A stretch of 64,000 nucleotides of DNA, taken from an uncultured Pseudodesulfovibrio sp. (GTDB taxonomy: Bacteria; Desulfobacterota; Desulfovibrionia; Desulfovibrionales; Desulfovibrionaceae). Under the pieces are notes generated by a model that was given only the letters and a program-made list of their open reading frames with translations, was not told the origin of the DNA and searched no databases. The translations under genes were made by a program, and so were the position numbers. This document shows positions 17,481-25,864 of this stretch, one piece after another. The DNA lies in assembly GCF_963664965.1 (NCBI RefSeq), contig NZ_OY761823.1, positions 1,188,001-1,252,000 on the forward strand. Direction: 5' to 3'. Position 1 is the first letter of the stretch; each line of letters starts with the position of its first letter.

Positions 17481-19679
17481 CTAAATTAAATCCTTGTAAT
17501 CCATGGCCGCCGCAGTAATCGACTTCAGCGAGAAGGTCAGCTCCAGCCGGTCAAGGCTCGCCTCTTCCAGCACGACCTCGACGGCCTGTCCCAGCTTGAA
17601 GGATTGGCCCGTGCGTTCGCCGACCAGCATTTCGCGGTGGTGCCAGTAGGTGTAGTAGTCGTCATCCATGGATGACAGGCGGACCATGCCTTCTGCCATG
17701 ACTTCGCGCAGTTCCACGTAAAAACCGTAGTCCGTGATGTGCGAAATGACGCCGCCGAACGTGCCGCCCACCTTGTCGCGCATGAACAGCACCATGACGC
17801 GCTTGTGGATTTCGCGTTCGGAGTCCATGGCTGTCCGTTCCCGGCCCGAGATGTGCCCTGCGATGTTGTAGAGTTTCTTCTGTCCGGGAATGGGGAGTGA
17901 AGCCTCGCTGTCGTTGTTCATGGCGAGGACCGCCTTGACGATGCGATGCACCACGAGGTCGGCATAACGCCTGATGGGTGATGTGAAATGGCTGTACTCA
18001 TCGGAAGCGAGGCCGAAGTGGCCTTCGTTTTCCGGCGAATACTTGGCCTGTTTCATGGACCGCAGCAGCAGACGGTTGACGATGTATTCCTTGTCCGTAC
18101 CCTTTTGCGAGGCAATGAGCTTCTGGAGCGCGGCAGGCGTCATCTCCTTGGGCATGACCACGTCCTTGTCCGTGAGCGAAAGGAGCCGGAACAGATTCTT
18201 GAGCCGTTCCTCGTCCGCCGGGGGATGGATGCGGAACAGGCAGGGCATGTCCTGCTCGATGAGAAAATGCGCCACGGCTTCGTTTGCCGCGATCATGAAT
18301 TCCTCGATGAGCTGATGCCCGAAATGGCGCTGCTTGGGACGGATGTCCATGGTCTCGCCATGGACGTCAAAGAGGATTTCCGGCTCCGGAAGGTCGAAAT
18401 CGAGACTGCCGCGACGGGTACGCAGCGTGTTGATCTTGCGGGCCAGTTCCTCGGCCAGCTCCACCATGGGCAGGACCGCGCCCATCTTTTCACGGGCGGC
18501 AGGTTCTTTGTCGAGGACGGCTTTTTTTACCTGTCCGTAGGTGAGGCGGGCATGGCTCTGGATCACGGCCGGGAACAGCTTTGAAGAACGGGTTAGCCCT
18601 CGTTCGTCGGTGTCCATGCGGACGACCATGACGAGACGTTTCACGTCGGGATTGAGCGAACAGAGGCCGTTGGAAAGGCGTTCGGGGAACATGGGTTCGA
18701 CCGAGCGCGGGAAATAGTAGGAGTTGCCGCGTTCCAGTGCCTCGCGGTCGAGCGGGGTGCCTTCGGCCACGTAATGCGCCACGTCCGCTATCGCGACCCA
18801 GAGGCGGTAGCCGTCCTGTCGGCGTTCCACCAGAATGGCGTCGTCAAAGTCGCGTGCCGAGGCTCCGTCGATGGTTACGAACGGCTTGTCCGTGAGGTCC
18901 GTGCGGTTCGTGAAGTCCTTTTCGGACGGTTCTTTGGGAAGTCCCTCGGCCTGTCGCATGGACCCGGACGGGAACCGCAGGCGGATGTTGTGGTTGGATT
19001 TGACCAGTGCCTCCTGCACCATGATGTCCGTTTCTTCGCCGAGCCGCTCGGTGATTTCCCCTTCCCACATGGTCGGGTCGATCTTGTCGCCCGGGACGCA
19101 GAGAACGATGTCGCCGCGCTTGAGTTCAAGGGATTCGTCCTTGAGCTCGGCGATGATGCCGAATCCGAGGCGCGGGTCAGTGGGACGGCAGAGCCAGTCG
19201 CCGCCTTTCATCTGCTTGTAGACTTTGGCGGGCAGAGTCTTGCGGCCGCGCTCCAGAATGCGGACGATGCGGCCTTCATGGTTGCGATCGCCCTTGTTTT
19301 CCTTGACGATGGCCGCCACGACCTTGTCTCCGTGCCATGCTTCGCCGATGTCGCGCTGGTTGATGAAGATGTCCTTGCGCCGGGAATCTTCCGGCACCAC
19401 AAATCCGAAGCCGCCGCGCTGGATTTCCAGCCGTCCGGTGATGCAGTGCATGGCATCGGCCAAGCCGTATCCGCGCCGGATGCGGATGAGCTTTCCCTGC
19501 TCCACAAGCGAGCCGAGGAGTTCCCTGATGAGGCTCTTGTCTTTCTTCTTGAGCTTGAGCTGACGGATGACTTCAGCCCGTGACAGGGGACGCTTGACCT
19601 GACGGAAAAGTTTGAGGAGTGCGCTTGCAGACAGGGGAGGTGTCGAGGGACGGGGCTGTTTTCTTTTTCGTTTTGCCAT
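17481..19679 (-). CDS. rnr: Ribonuclease R
   Basis: 732 residues. A basic N-terminus and helix-turn-helix-like region precede the cold-shock domains (GRLEIQRGGFGFVVPEDSRRKDIFI). The RNB catalytic domain has the metal-binding aspartates in TIDGASARDFDDAI and the HFTSPIRRYADLVVHR motif, and a C-terminal S1 domain (GGVISHITDYGFYVELRE) follows. It is a processive 3'-5' exoribonuclease for structured RNA and participates in rRNA and mRNA turnover. The start follows the lpxK stop by three bases, so the genes form an operon. Confidence 0.96.
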   Translation of the reverse strand: MAKRKRKQPRPSTPPLSASALLKLFRQVKRPLSRAEVIRQLKLKKKDKSLIRELLGSLVEQGKLIRIRRGYGLADAMHCITGRLEIQRGGFGFVVPEDSRRKDIFINQRDIGEAWHGDKVVAAIVKENKGDRNHEGRIVRILERGRKTLPAKVYKQMKGGDWLCRPTDPRLGFGIIAELKDESLELKRGDIVLCVPGDKIDPTMWEGEITERLGEETDIMVQEALVKSNHNIRLRFPSGSMRQAEGLPKEPSEKDFTNRTDLTDKPFVTIDGASARDFDDAILVERRQDGYRLWVAIADVAHYVAEGTPLDREALERGNSYYFPRSVEPMFPERLSNGLCSLNPDVKRLVMVVRMDTDERGLTRSSKLFPAVIQSHARLTYGQVKKAVLDKEPAAREKMGAVLPMVELAEELARKINTLRTRRGSLDFDLPEPEILFDVHGETMDIRPKQRHFGHQLIEEFMIAANEAVAHFLIEQDMPCLFRIHPPADEERLKNLFRLLSLTDKDVVMPKEMTPAALQKLIASQKGTDKEYIVNRLLLRSMKQAKYSPENEGHFGLASDEYSHFTSPIRRYADLVVHRIVKAVLAMNNDSEASLPIPGQKKLYNIAGHISGRERTAMDSEREIHKRVMVLFMRDKVGGTFGGVISHITDYGFYVELREVMAEGMVRLSSMDDDYYTYWHHREMLVGERTGQSFKLGQAVEVVLEEASLDRLELTFSLKSITAAAMDYKDLI

Positions 19680-19682
19680 TGA

Positions 19683-20816
19683 TTATCCGTTGGATGGTGT
19701 GTCGTCCTGCATGGCTTCTTCGGCTGCGGCTTGAAGGCCTTCCCTGCGTCTGCGGTCAAAGGTCTCGAATCGGCGGCCCCACCATGCGTCGAACGGAGAA
19801 TCCTGCCCGATGGTCGAAGGGCCGAAGTCCGTGCGTAGGTTGAGCTGCCAGAATTCCTCGGTACACATGGGGCCGAGTTTGACTGCGTCCTTGGGGGTGC
19901 AGACGATTGCCTCGCATTCGAGGTTGCGCGCTGCGGCTTGCAGGTCGAGCACGTCGTTTTTCGTGTAGGAATGGTGGTCCGGATAGACCAGATGTTTGGC
20001 TGGCGGGTATCCGAAATATTTCTGTGTGGTGTGCTGCACCTGTTTGGGGGAGCCGACTCCGGAAACAAGCAGGTATCGCGCGCCGCCGAGATCGGGCCGA
20101 CGTTCCTGAGTCAGGACGTGCTGGACCGAAGTGGGGCGAATTTGGAAACTGAAAACGGGTTTGCGGAATTTACCCAGTCGTTCGGTCAGGTACGGGCCGA
20201 GTTTCTTGAATGCGTTGGGGCTGGCCTTGATCATGAATGCGTCCGCCCTGTTCAGGGCAGAAGGCGGTTCACGCCACGAGCCGGAAGGGATGACGCGGTT
20301 CCACTGCGAGTCGAGGTCTTCGATTCGAAGCAGGACGAGATTGAAATGGCGTTTGACCGCCATGTGCTGAAATCCGTCGTCCAGAATGACGAGCCGGGGG
20401 TGAAATTTCTTCATGGCCCATTTGCCCCCACGGGTGCGGTCCGGGTCCACCACCACATGGGCCTTGCGGTGCTCGGTGGCGAGCATGAGCGGTTCGTCGC
20501 CTGCTTCTTCCGGCAGTGCGCCCGGTTTGACGAGATACGGATAGGAAACGGGTTTGGCCTTGTAGCCGCGGGTCAGGAGCAGGGCTTCGATGTTGTTCTT
20601 TTCGGCCCAGTCGAGGAGCCATCCTGCGACCGGGGTTTTGCCGGAGCCGCCCCAGCCGATGTTGCCGACCGAGACGGTCAGGGCCTCGGGTTCCCATGAG
20701 CGGATGAGGCCGCGGCGATAGAGGCTGTCTCGCATGCACATCCCGGCTCCGTACACCCATGAAAGGGGCTTGAGGATGGGAGCGAGTGAGTTTTGTATGG
20801 TCGTGATGTCTGTCAT
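19683..20816 (-). CDS. lpxK: Tetraacyldisaccharide 4'-kinase
   Basis: 377 residues with a single N-terminal amphipathic membrane-associated helix (LAPILKPLSWVYGAG). The P-loop is VGNIGWGGSGKTPVAGWLL, and the LLTRGYK and VILDDGFQHM motifs are typical of LpxK. It phosphorylates the 4' position of the lipid A disaccharide precursor using ATP at the inner leaflet. The C-terminal extension EAMQDDTPSNG ends three bases before rnr. Confidence 0.95.
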   Translation of the reverse strand: MTDITTIQNSLAPILKPLSWVYGAGMCMRDSLYRRGLIRSWEPEALTVSVGNIGWGGSGKTPVAGWLLDWAEKNNIEALLLTRGYKAKPVSYPYLVKPGALPEEAGDEPLMLATEHRKAHVVVDPDRTRGGKWAMKKFHPRLVILDDGFQHMAVKRHFNLVLLRIEDLDSQWNRVIPSGSWREPPSALNRADAFMIKASPNAFKKLGPYLTERLGKFRKPVFSFQIRPTSVQHVLTQERRPDLGGARYLLVSGVGSPKQVQHTTQKYFGYPPAKHLVYPDHHSYTKNDVLDLQAAARNLECEAIVCTPKDAVKLGPMCTEEFWQLNLRTDFGPSTIGQDSPFDAWWGRRFETFDRRRREGLQAAAEEAMQDDTPSNG

Positions 20817-20822
20817 GGTGAA

Positions 20823-20846
20823 AAGGGGAGACTTTCGTCTCCCCTT
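20823..20846 (-). terminator. Terminator of the BI-1 family gene
   Basis: A perfect 10-bp stem, AAGGGGAGAC-TTTC-GTCTCCCCTT, followed by TTTTC on the minus strand. It lies between the BI-1 gene and lpxK. Confidence 0.8.
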
Positions 20847-20855
20847 GATGACTGT

Positions 20856-21587
20856 CTATCTGCGTTCGCCGAAGAGGCGGAGCAGCATGAGGAAGAGGTT
20901 GTAGAAGTCGAGGTAGAGTGTCAGCGCGCCGAGGATGGAGCCGCGGCGGATGGCTGCTTCGTCACCCACGGGGAGGTTCTCGCCCATGGTCTTCAGCTTC
21001 TGGGTGTCATACGCGGTCAGGCCGAGGAAGATGATGACGCCGATGACCGAGATGGCAAAGGACATGGCGGAGCTGCCGATGAACATATTGACGATCGAGG
21101 CGATGATGATGCCGATCAGTCCCATGAAAAGCAGGCTGCCCCAGCTGGTCAGGTCCTTTTTGGTGACCATGCCGTAAACGGACATGGCCCCGAACATGGC
21201 GGCCGTAGTGATGAATGTCGAAACCACGGACGCGGTGGTGTAGGCCAGAAGAATCGGGCCGAGTGCAAAGCCGTTCAGGGCGCTGAATGCGAGGAACAGC
21301 GTGGTCGCTGTGCTCGGATTCATGGTCGAGATTTTGAGGCTCAGGAAAAAGACCATGCCAAGGCCTGCGAACATGGCGATCATGGGCAGCATGGTCGGGG
21401 CGATCATGTTGGTCTCGGGGTTGACGGCAAATGCCAGTCGGGAAATGGCCGGAACGTTCAGGGTGGCGAACGCCATCAGGGCGGTCAGGCCGAGTCCTGC
21501 GCTCATCCAGCCGTAGACGCCGCGCATGAAAACGTTGACGATTTCAAAGCTGGCCGCTCGGCCGGGAGCGTTGGAATACTGGTTCAT
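20856..21587 (-). CDS. Bax inhibitor-1/YccA family membrane protein
   Basis: 243 residues with seven hydrophobic segments. The family pattern includes VYGWMSAGLGLTAL at the start, FLAFSALNGFALGPI and the C-terminal AYDTQKLK, with the conserved acidic residues thought to gate Ca2+ or H+ leak. YccA in E. coli modulates FtsH proteolysis. The start has GGAGG nine bases upstream. It ends with its own terminator, so it is probably monocistronic. Confidence 0.92.
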   Translation of the reverse strand: MNQYSNAPGRAASFEIVNVFMRGVYGWMSAGLGLTALMAFATLNVPAISRLAFAVNPETNMIAPTMLPMIAMFAGLGMVFFLSLKISTMNPSTATTLFLAFSALNGFALGPILLAYTTASVVSTFITTAAMFGAMSVYGMVTKKDLTSWGSLLFMGLIGIIIASIVNMFIGSSAMSFAISVIGVIIFLGLTAYDTQKLKTMGENLPVGDEAAIRRGSILGALTLYLDFYNLFLMLLRLFGERR

Positions 21588-21746
21588 GGAAAATCCTCCA
21601 AATTGTTTTCTTATCGTGTGGTCGTTTTTACGACATGATCTCTATTTAATCAGCTTTTCACATACTGGCAAGGAAAAGCGGATTTCTGCACATGTGATGA
21701 AACTGCTTCACATGCATGGAGAACAGGGGCCGGATTTTGAAGGAAA

Positions 21747-22178
21747 TCAGCGCCTGCTGCCCACGATGGAGTCGGCCTGCTCGATGGGAACTACGCTCAT
21801 GCCGATGGGAGCGAGGGTGATGGCGGCGATTTTGAGGTGCTGCCAGCCCCATGGGATGCCGATGATGGTGATGAAGCAGCCGAGCGCGGAAATGATGTGG
21901 CCGATGCACAACCACCAACCGGCGATGACGAACCAGATGACGTTACCGAGAAGGCCGAATCCTGAAGTGCCGATGTCCTCTTTCCCGGTGACGAGATCCC
22001 GCCGGATCAGGGTGTTGCCGAACGGAAGCAGCGCGAATTTCGCAATGACGAATGCTGACCGTGCCCAAGGCAGTCCAATGATGGATATGGCCATGAGGCA
22101 TCCGGCGAGAAACCAGCCGATTGCCATGAAGACGCCGCCGAACAGAAACCAGATGAGATTGCCGAGAAATGAAAGCAT
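21747..22178 (-). CDS. yccF: YccF family inner membrane protein
   Basis: 143 residues containing two repeated YccF domains: LSFLGNLIWFLFGG...IIGLPWARSAFVIAKFALLPFG and FGLLGNVIWFVIAGWW...IIGIPWGWQHLKIAAITLAPIG. Each holds two hydrophobic helices. The start at 22178 is preceded by AAGGA; a spurious longer frame begins at 22247. The function of the family is unknown. Confidence 0.9.
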   Translation of the reverse strand: MLSFLGNLIWFLFGGVFMAIGWFLAGCLMAISIIGLPWARSAFVIAKFALLPFGNTLIRRDLVTGKEDIGTSGFGLLGNVIWFVIAGWWLCIGHIISALGCFITIIGIPWGWQHLKIAAITLAPIGMSVVPIEQADSIVGSRR

Positions 22179-22308
22179 GTGAATCCTTGGGGTTGTGGTG
22201 AAGCTGAACGCCACCGTAAATATGGTCACTGAATGTACATAAGTCAATTCTGTGGGGACGGTAGAGGGGGTGCGGCAGAAAAAGTAAATATTTGTTGAAA
22301 ATTAAGTA

Positions 22309-22319
22309 TAACATTGTTA
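22309..22319. promoter_or_regulatory. Candidate operator upstream of the CI-like repressor
   Basis: TAACA-T-TGTTA is an 11-bp inverted repeat in an AT-rich segment 43 bases before the repressor start. The position fits an autoregulatory operator. No second copy was confirmed nearby. Confidence 0.35.
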
Positions 22320-22361
22320 AACATGTATTCATAGCAACAACACATTAACTGAGGCGCAACA

Positions 22362-23015
22362 ATGAGCAACGGATTTGAATCGTTCTTTTCGAGATTGTGC
22401 TCGGAGACGGAAATCAAGAACCAGTCGCAGCTTGCCCGCGAACTTGACGTGGGGCGCGCTGCGGTGTCGCTGGCCAAACGCAAGGACTCAGTTCCTGCGC
22501 GGTGGATTCTCGACCTGTCGGCCAAGTATGGGCTGAACCCGCTCTGGCTTGAGCAGGGCAAGGGATTCCCGCGCCCTGAGGGCTCTGGTGGCGATGAAGA
22601 CGATGCGTATCAGGAAGTACCCAAGGTGCGTGCCCGGTTGTGTGCCGGGGGCGGTTCCTTTGAGACCGAAGGGCTTGTGGAAGGGTATTATTCCTTCCGG
22701 GCCGACTGGCTGAACATGCGCGGCAACCCCGCGAACATGGTGCTCATGGAAGTGATCGGCAATTCCATGGAGCCGGAGATCAAGGAAGGGGATATGGTCC
22801 TCATCGACCAGTCCCGGTCCGATGTGCTTTCCGGCGGCATCTATGCGGTCGGCGTCGAGGACACCGTGATGGTCAAGCGTGTGGAGCGGCTGCCCGGAAC
22901 CTTGGTGCTTCGCAGTGATAATATTGACTATTCCCCGATCCATCTTTCCGGTGACGAATTGAACAACGTTCGTGTCATCGGGAAAATCCTGTGGGCATCA
23001 AGGGAATACCGCTAG
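22362..23015 (+). CDS. CI/LexA-like repressor with S24 peptidase domain
   Basis: 217 residues. The N-terminal CI-type helix-turn-helix (NQSQLARELDVGRAAVSLAKRKDSVPARWILDLSAKYGLNPLWL) is followed by an S24 domain. This has a possible cleavage loop at LCAGGGSFE, the nucleophile in IGNSMEPEIKEGDMVLID and the general-base Lys in VMVKRV. Such proteins repress target operons until RecA filaments or other signals trigger self-cleavage. No phage genes are adjacent, so it is either a domesticated prophage repressor or a stand-alone stress regulator. Confidence 0.9.
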   Translation: MSNGFESFFSRLCSETEIKNQSQLARELDVGRAAVSLAKRKDSVPARWILDLSAKYGLNPLWLEQGKGFPRPEGSGGDEDDAYQEVPKVRARLCAGGGSFETEGLVEGYYSFRADWLNMRGNPANMVLMEVIGNSMEPEIKEGDMVLIDQSRSDVLSGGIYAVGVEDTVMVKRVERLPGTLVLRSDNIDYSPIHLSGDELNNVRVIGKILWASREYR

Positions 23016-23049
23016 AATTTTTTTTCTATAATAGGCTAAATGTTTATAT

Positions 23050-23081
23050 CGCCGCAACACTCTGTGTTGCGGCGTTTTTTT
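23050..23081 (+). terminator. Terminator of the repressor gene
   Basis: A perfect 11-bp stem, CGCCGCAACAC-TCT-GTGTTGCGGCG, followed by nine T residues. Confidence 0.92.
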
Positions 23082-23258
23082 TTGTTTAATTATTTGAAAA
23101 ATATAGTGAAAAACCATGGTTTGATTGTTGGCGTGTTTAAAAAGACAACATTTTGTAAATATTTAGTTGACAAAAAACAAAAGGAGCGTTTATTAAAGAA
23201 TCACGTTGAGTCAAACGAATACGAAACGCGCTACAGCGCGGAGTCAAGGAGAAGGGTT

Positions 23259-23423
23259 ATGCAGGAACGTTTTTGCAAGTGCGGTCACAGGCTGATGGTC
23301 CAGTACACTCTCGATGGGTTCATTCCCTGGGAAGCCGTCATCATGCGCGATCAGGATGTCGTCAAGCCGGTCAAGGTCTGTCCCTGCTGCGGCGCCTATC
23401 TCAGTATCCATTTTCTTCGTTAG
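23259..23423 (+). CDS. Small zinc-ribbon protein
   Basis: 54 residues with CKCGH near the N-terminus and CPCCGAY near the C-terminus, a pair of knuckles that could bind one zinc. AAGGAGAAGGG precedes the ATG at 23259. A longer open frame from 23040 runs through the preceding terminator and AT-rich DNA and is not credible. No recognised family; the function is unknown. The hairpin at 23493 ends its transcript. Confidence 0.6.
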   Translation: MQERFCKCGHRLMVQYTLDGFIPWEAVIMRDQDVVKPVKVCPCCGAYLSIHFLR

Positions 23424-23728
23424 TTGATTTTTCCCATATTTCGGCAGGCGGGTATCTTCTCCCCCGTTGAACTCCGTCTGCCTTCCCTGTTGAGCACAGG
23501 CCGTGTCCAAACCCCGGAGCGTACGGTCTGTGCTTTTCTGTTGCCTAATCTTGAAGGGCCAGTCGTATGGGTAGATGCTCTGTCATGATACGGAGCTTCT
23601 GCGGAGGAGGTAGGTCTCAGGGAAAGGTCTGATTGCCGATGATTGAGTGGGGGCCTGTCAATTTATCAGTATTGGCTAGGGTCTGCGGACGGCTGTGCTG
23701 GCTCAGATCGTGAGAGCGTCTATGGAGA
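23424..23728. other. Intergenic stretch with one terminator
   Basis: 305 bases between the zinc-ribbon gene and a convergent gene. Apart from the hairpin at 23493-23534 no feature was seen. Confidence 0.4.
23493..23537 (+). terminator. Terminator downstream of the zinc-ribbon gene
   Basis: AGCACAGGCCGT pairs with ACGGTCTGTGCT across a ~18-base loop and is followed by TTT. Confidence 0.65.
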
Positions 23729-24460
23729 TCAATGCCGGAAATTTCGTTTCATGATCGCATCATAGGTTCCGTTGGCCTTGAGTTTGTCCAGAGCCTCTTG
23801 CCAGCGGTCGATGGTTTCATCAGGGATGTCTTTGGAAAAAGCCAGCCAAGCCGATGATTCGGCGAACTTGCAGTCCGTCCGTTCGAAATCGTCGGGATTA
23901 AGTCCGGCCTTCTTGACCATGTAGTAGTACGTTCGTTCGCCCATGAGCACGAGATCGACCCGTCCCTCCGCCAGTTTTTTGTAGCTGGAGTTGTAGCTGG
24001 GACCAACGTCGAGGTTGAAGAATTTCTTGGCCTTGAGGGCTTGGTGAGTGTATCCGTCGCGCCGTACGCCAATACGCTCCACTTTGCGGGCGTCATCCAA
24101 ATTTTTGATTTTCAGATCACCGCCATTTCTCTGAAAGAAATAATCACCTTCGGTGAAAATGGGGCCGATCCACTTGAAAAGATTTTCGCGTTCCGGGATT
24201 CGGACAATGGCGAACAGGGCTTGGCGTTCTTTTTCCTGAGTCATTTCGTAAGCCCGCAGCCAAGGCATGACATTCATGGGATTGGTTTCACCCAATTTTT
24301 TCTGAATAGCCCGGACGACATCGGGAGCCACGCCCAGTATTTTCCCGTCTGCCTCATAGACAAGCGGAGGGTATACGATAGCATGCATGTCGATGTCCTT
24401 GGCAAAAACAGCCGGACACCACAGAAGAAATACGGTAACTGCCATTGTAAGGAAACGCAT
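23729..24460 (-). CDS. Family 3 periplasmic solute-binding protein
   Basis: 243 residues. A signal peptide (MRFLTMAVTVFLLWCPAVFA) is followed by an SBP_bac_3 fold: IVYPPLVYEADGKILGVAPDVVRAI, the KIGVRRDGYTH-like hinge and a final WQEALDKLKANGTYDAIM. These proteins bind polar amino acids or similar ligands. No permease or ATPase gene is adjacent, so it may serve as an orphan sensor or supply a distant transporter. CGGAG precedes the start by six bases. Confidence 0.88.
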   Translation of the reverse strand: MRFLTMAVTVFLLWCPAVFAKDIDMHAIVYPPLVYEADGKILGVAPDVVRAIQKKLGETNPMNVMPWLRAYEMTQEKERQALFAIVRIPERENLFKWIGPIFTEGDYFFQRNGGDLKIKNLDDARKVERIGVRRDGYTHQALKAKKFFNLDVGPSYNSSYKKLAEGRVDLVLMGERTYYYMVKKAGLNPDDFERTDCKFAESSAWLAFSKDIPDETIDRWQEALDKLKANGTYDAIMKRNFRH

Positions 24461-24628
24461 TATTCACTCCGGGAAAATTCCAATAGTGAAAACAGGTTAA
24501 GCTATAATGCGAGTGCTGTCCATTCTCTTTTTGTGCGGAGTACGTGCTAAGAAATACCGATCAGGTGATTGTGTTCGTGGGCACAGTGTGGATGATAAGG
24601 CGGACCGGAAATTGGACGAAGTGCTGTT

Positions 24629-25609
24629 TTACTGTCGAAGATCTTCAGGGCCGGGGATATTGACCGATTTGGTGCGGTTCCGGCCTTCCTGTTTTGCCTG
24701 ATACAGGGCGCGGTCAGCGGTCTGGAGCAAGTATTCCGGCGTGTTGTGTGTGGTGGGTATTCCTGCTGCGACACCTATTGAGACGGTGACGGTGCAACTG
24801 ACTGAGGAGTTGGGGTGGGCAATGCCGGAACGGGCGAGATTGGCGTGAATGTTCTTGGCGACGGATTTGGCCCCTTCATAATCCGTGTTGGGCAGGATGA
24901 CGGCAAACTCCTCGCCGCCGTACCGGGCCGCAAGGTCCGCCGGACGATTGACGGCGGCACGGATACAGTCGGCAACAGCGCAAAGGCAACTGTCTCCGTC
25001 CATGTGGCCGAGGGCGTCGTTGTAGTGCTTGAAGTGGTCTATGTCGATCATGAGCAGGCCGATGGGGGCGTCTTCTCGGCCGTTGCGTACCCATTCCTTG
25101 ACGAGCATGTCGTCAAAACAGCGGCGGTTGGCAATGCCTGTCAGGCCGTCGATGTTGGACATTCGCTCCAGTTTGCGCGCGAGTCGACCCAGCTCCTGTT
25201 CGCGGAGCATGCGCTTGACCATTTCCTGCCTCAGTTTGAGGGCCGAACGGACCCGGGCACGGAGTTCTATCTTGCCTGCCGGTTTGACGATGTAGTCCGA
25301 GGCCCCTGCATCAAACGCGCGGTCTAGGACGGCCTCATCGTCGAGGGCGGTGAATACGATGACCGGAATGTTTTCGAATTCGTGATGCGATTTTATGGTC
25401 ATGGTTGCGGCAATACCGTCAATTCCGGGTAGATCCACGTCCATGAGAACGAGGTCTACGGAAGTGTCGTTTTGCGCCGAACCGGTCAACACGTCCATGG
25501 CCCGTTCAAAGGTAGGGACAACGACGATATTCTTGTATCCGGTGGTTGCCAGCATTTCAGCCGTTTGAGAGGATGAAGTCTGGCAGTTGTCAACGATGAG
25601 AATTTTCAT
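24629..25609 (-). CDS. Response regulator diguanylate cyclase (REC-GGDEF)
   Basis: 326 residues. An N-terminal receiver domain (KILIVDN, phospho-acceptor Asp in LVLMDVDLPGIDG, then VFTALDD and YIVKPAG) is joined by a coiled linker to a GGDEF domain with the intact active site RYGGEEFAVILP. An RPAD inhibitory (I) site sits five residues upstream. It should make cyclic di-GMP under control of phosphorylation. No kinase gene is adjacent. Confidence 0.95.
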   Translation of the reverse strand: MKILIVDNCQTSSSQTAEMLATTGYKNIVVVPTFERAMDVLTGSAQNDTSVDLVLMDVDLPGIDGIAATMTIKSHHEFENIPVIVFTALDDEAVLDRAFDAGASDYIVKPAGKIELRARVRSALKLRQEMVKRMLREQELGRLARKLERMSNIDGLTGIANRRCFDDMLVKEWVRNGREDAPIGLLMIDIDHFKHYNDALGHMDGDSCLCAVADCIRAAVNRPADLAARYGGEEFAVILPNTDYEGAKSVAKNIHANLARSGIAHPNSSVSCTVTVSIGVAAGIPTTHNTPEYLLQTADRALYQAKQEGRNRTKSVNIPGPEDLRQ

Positions 25610-25864
25610 GGATGTTGTTTTTTATCAAAATACCGGCCTTTTGGCGAGAGAAAGAGAGGATTATTGTATGCTTTTGATTATATGATCCAGAGATCCTTGT
25701 ACGCTGTTATTCAGGATGTCGAGAGTCATGGATCGTACTTTTTCAGCCTCGGGCGTGATAAATTTTATGATTATTTTGCAAATATGATTATGCCGGGGTA
25801 CCATGCACTCATATATCTTGAATTTTATTGATGAGCATTCCACTTACTGAACTTCGGAGGCTAA

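Noticed and set aside
25661..25843. 60-residue frame upstream of the diguanylate cyclase
   Set aside because: AT-rich, no Shine-Dalgarno and no recognisable features. It could be a leader, but there is no support.
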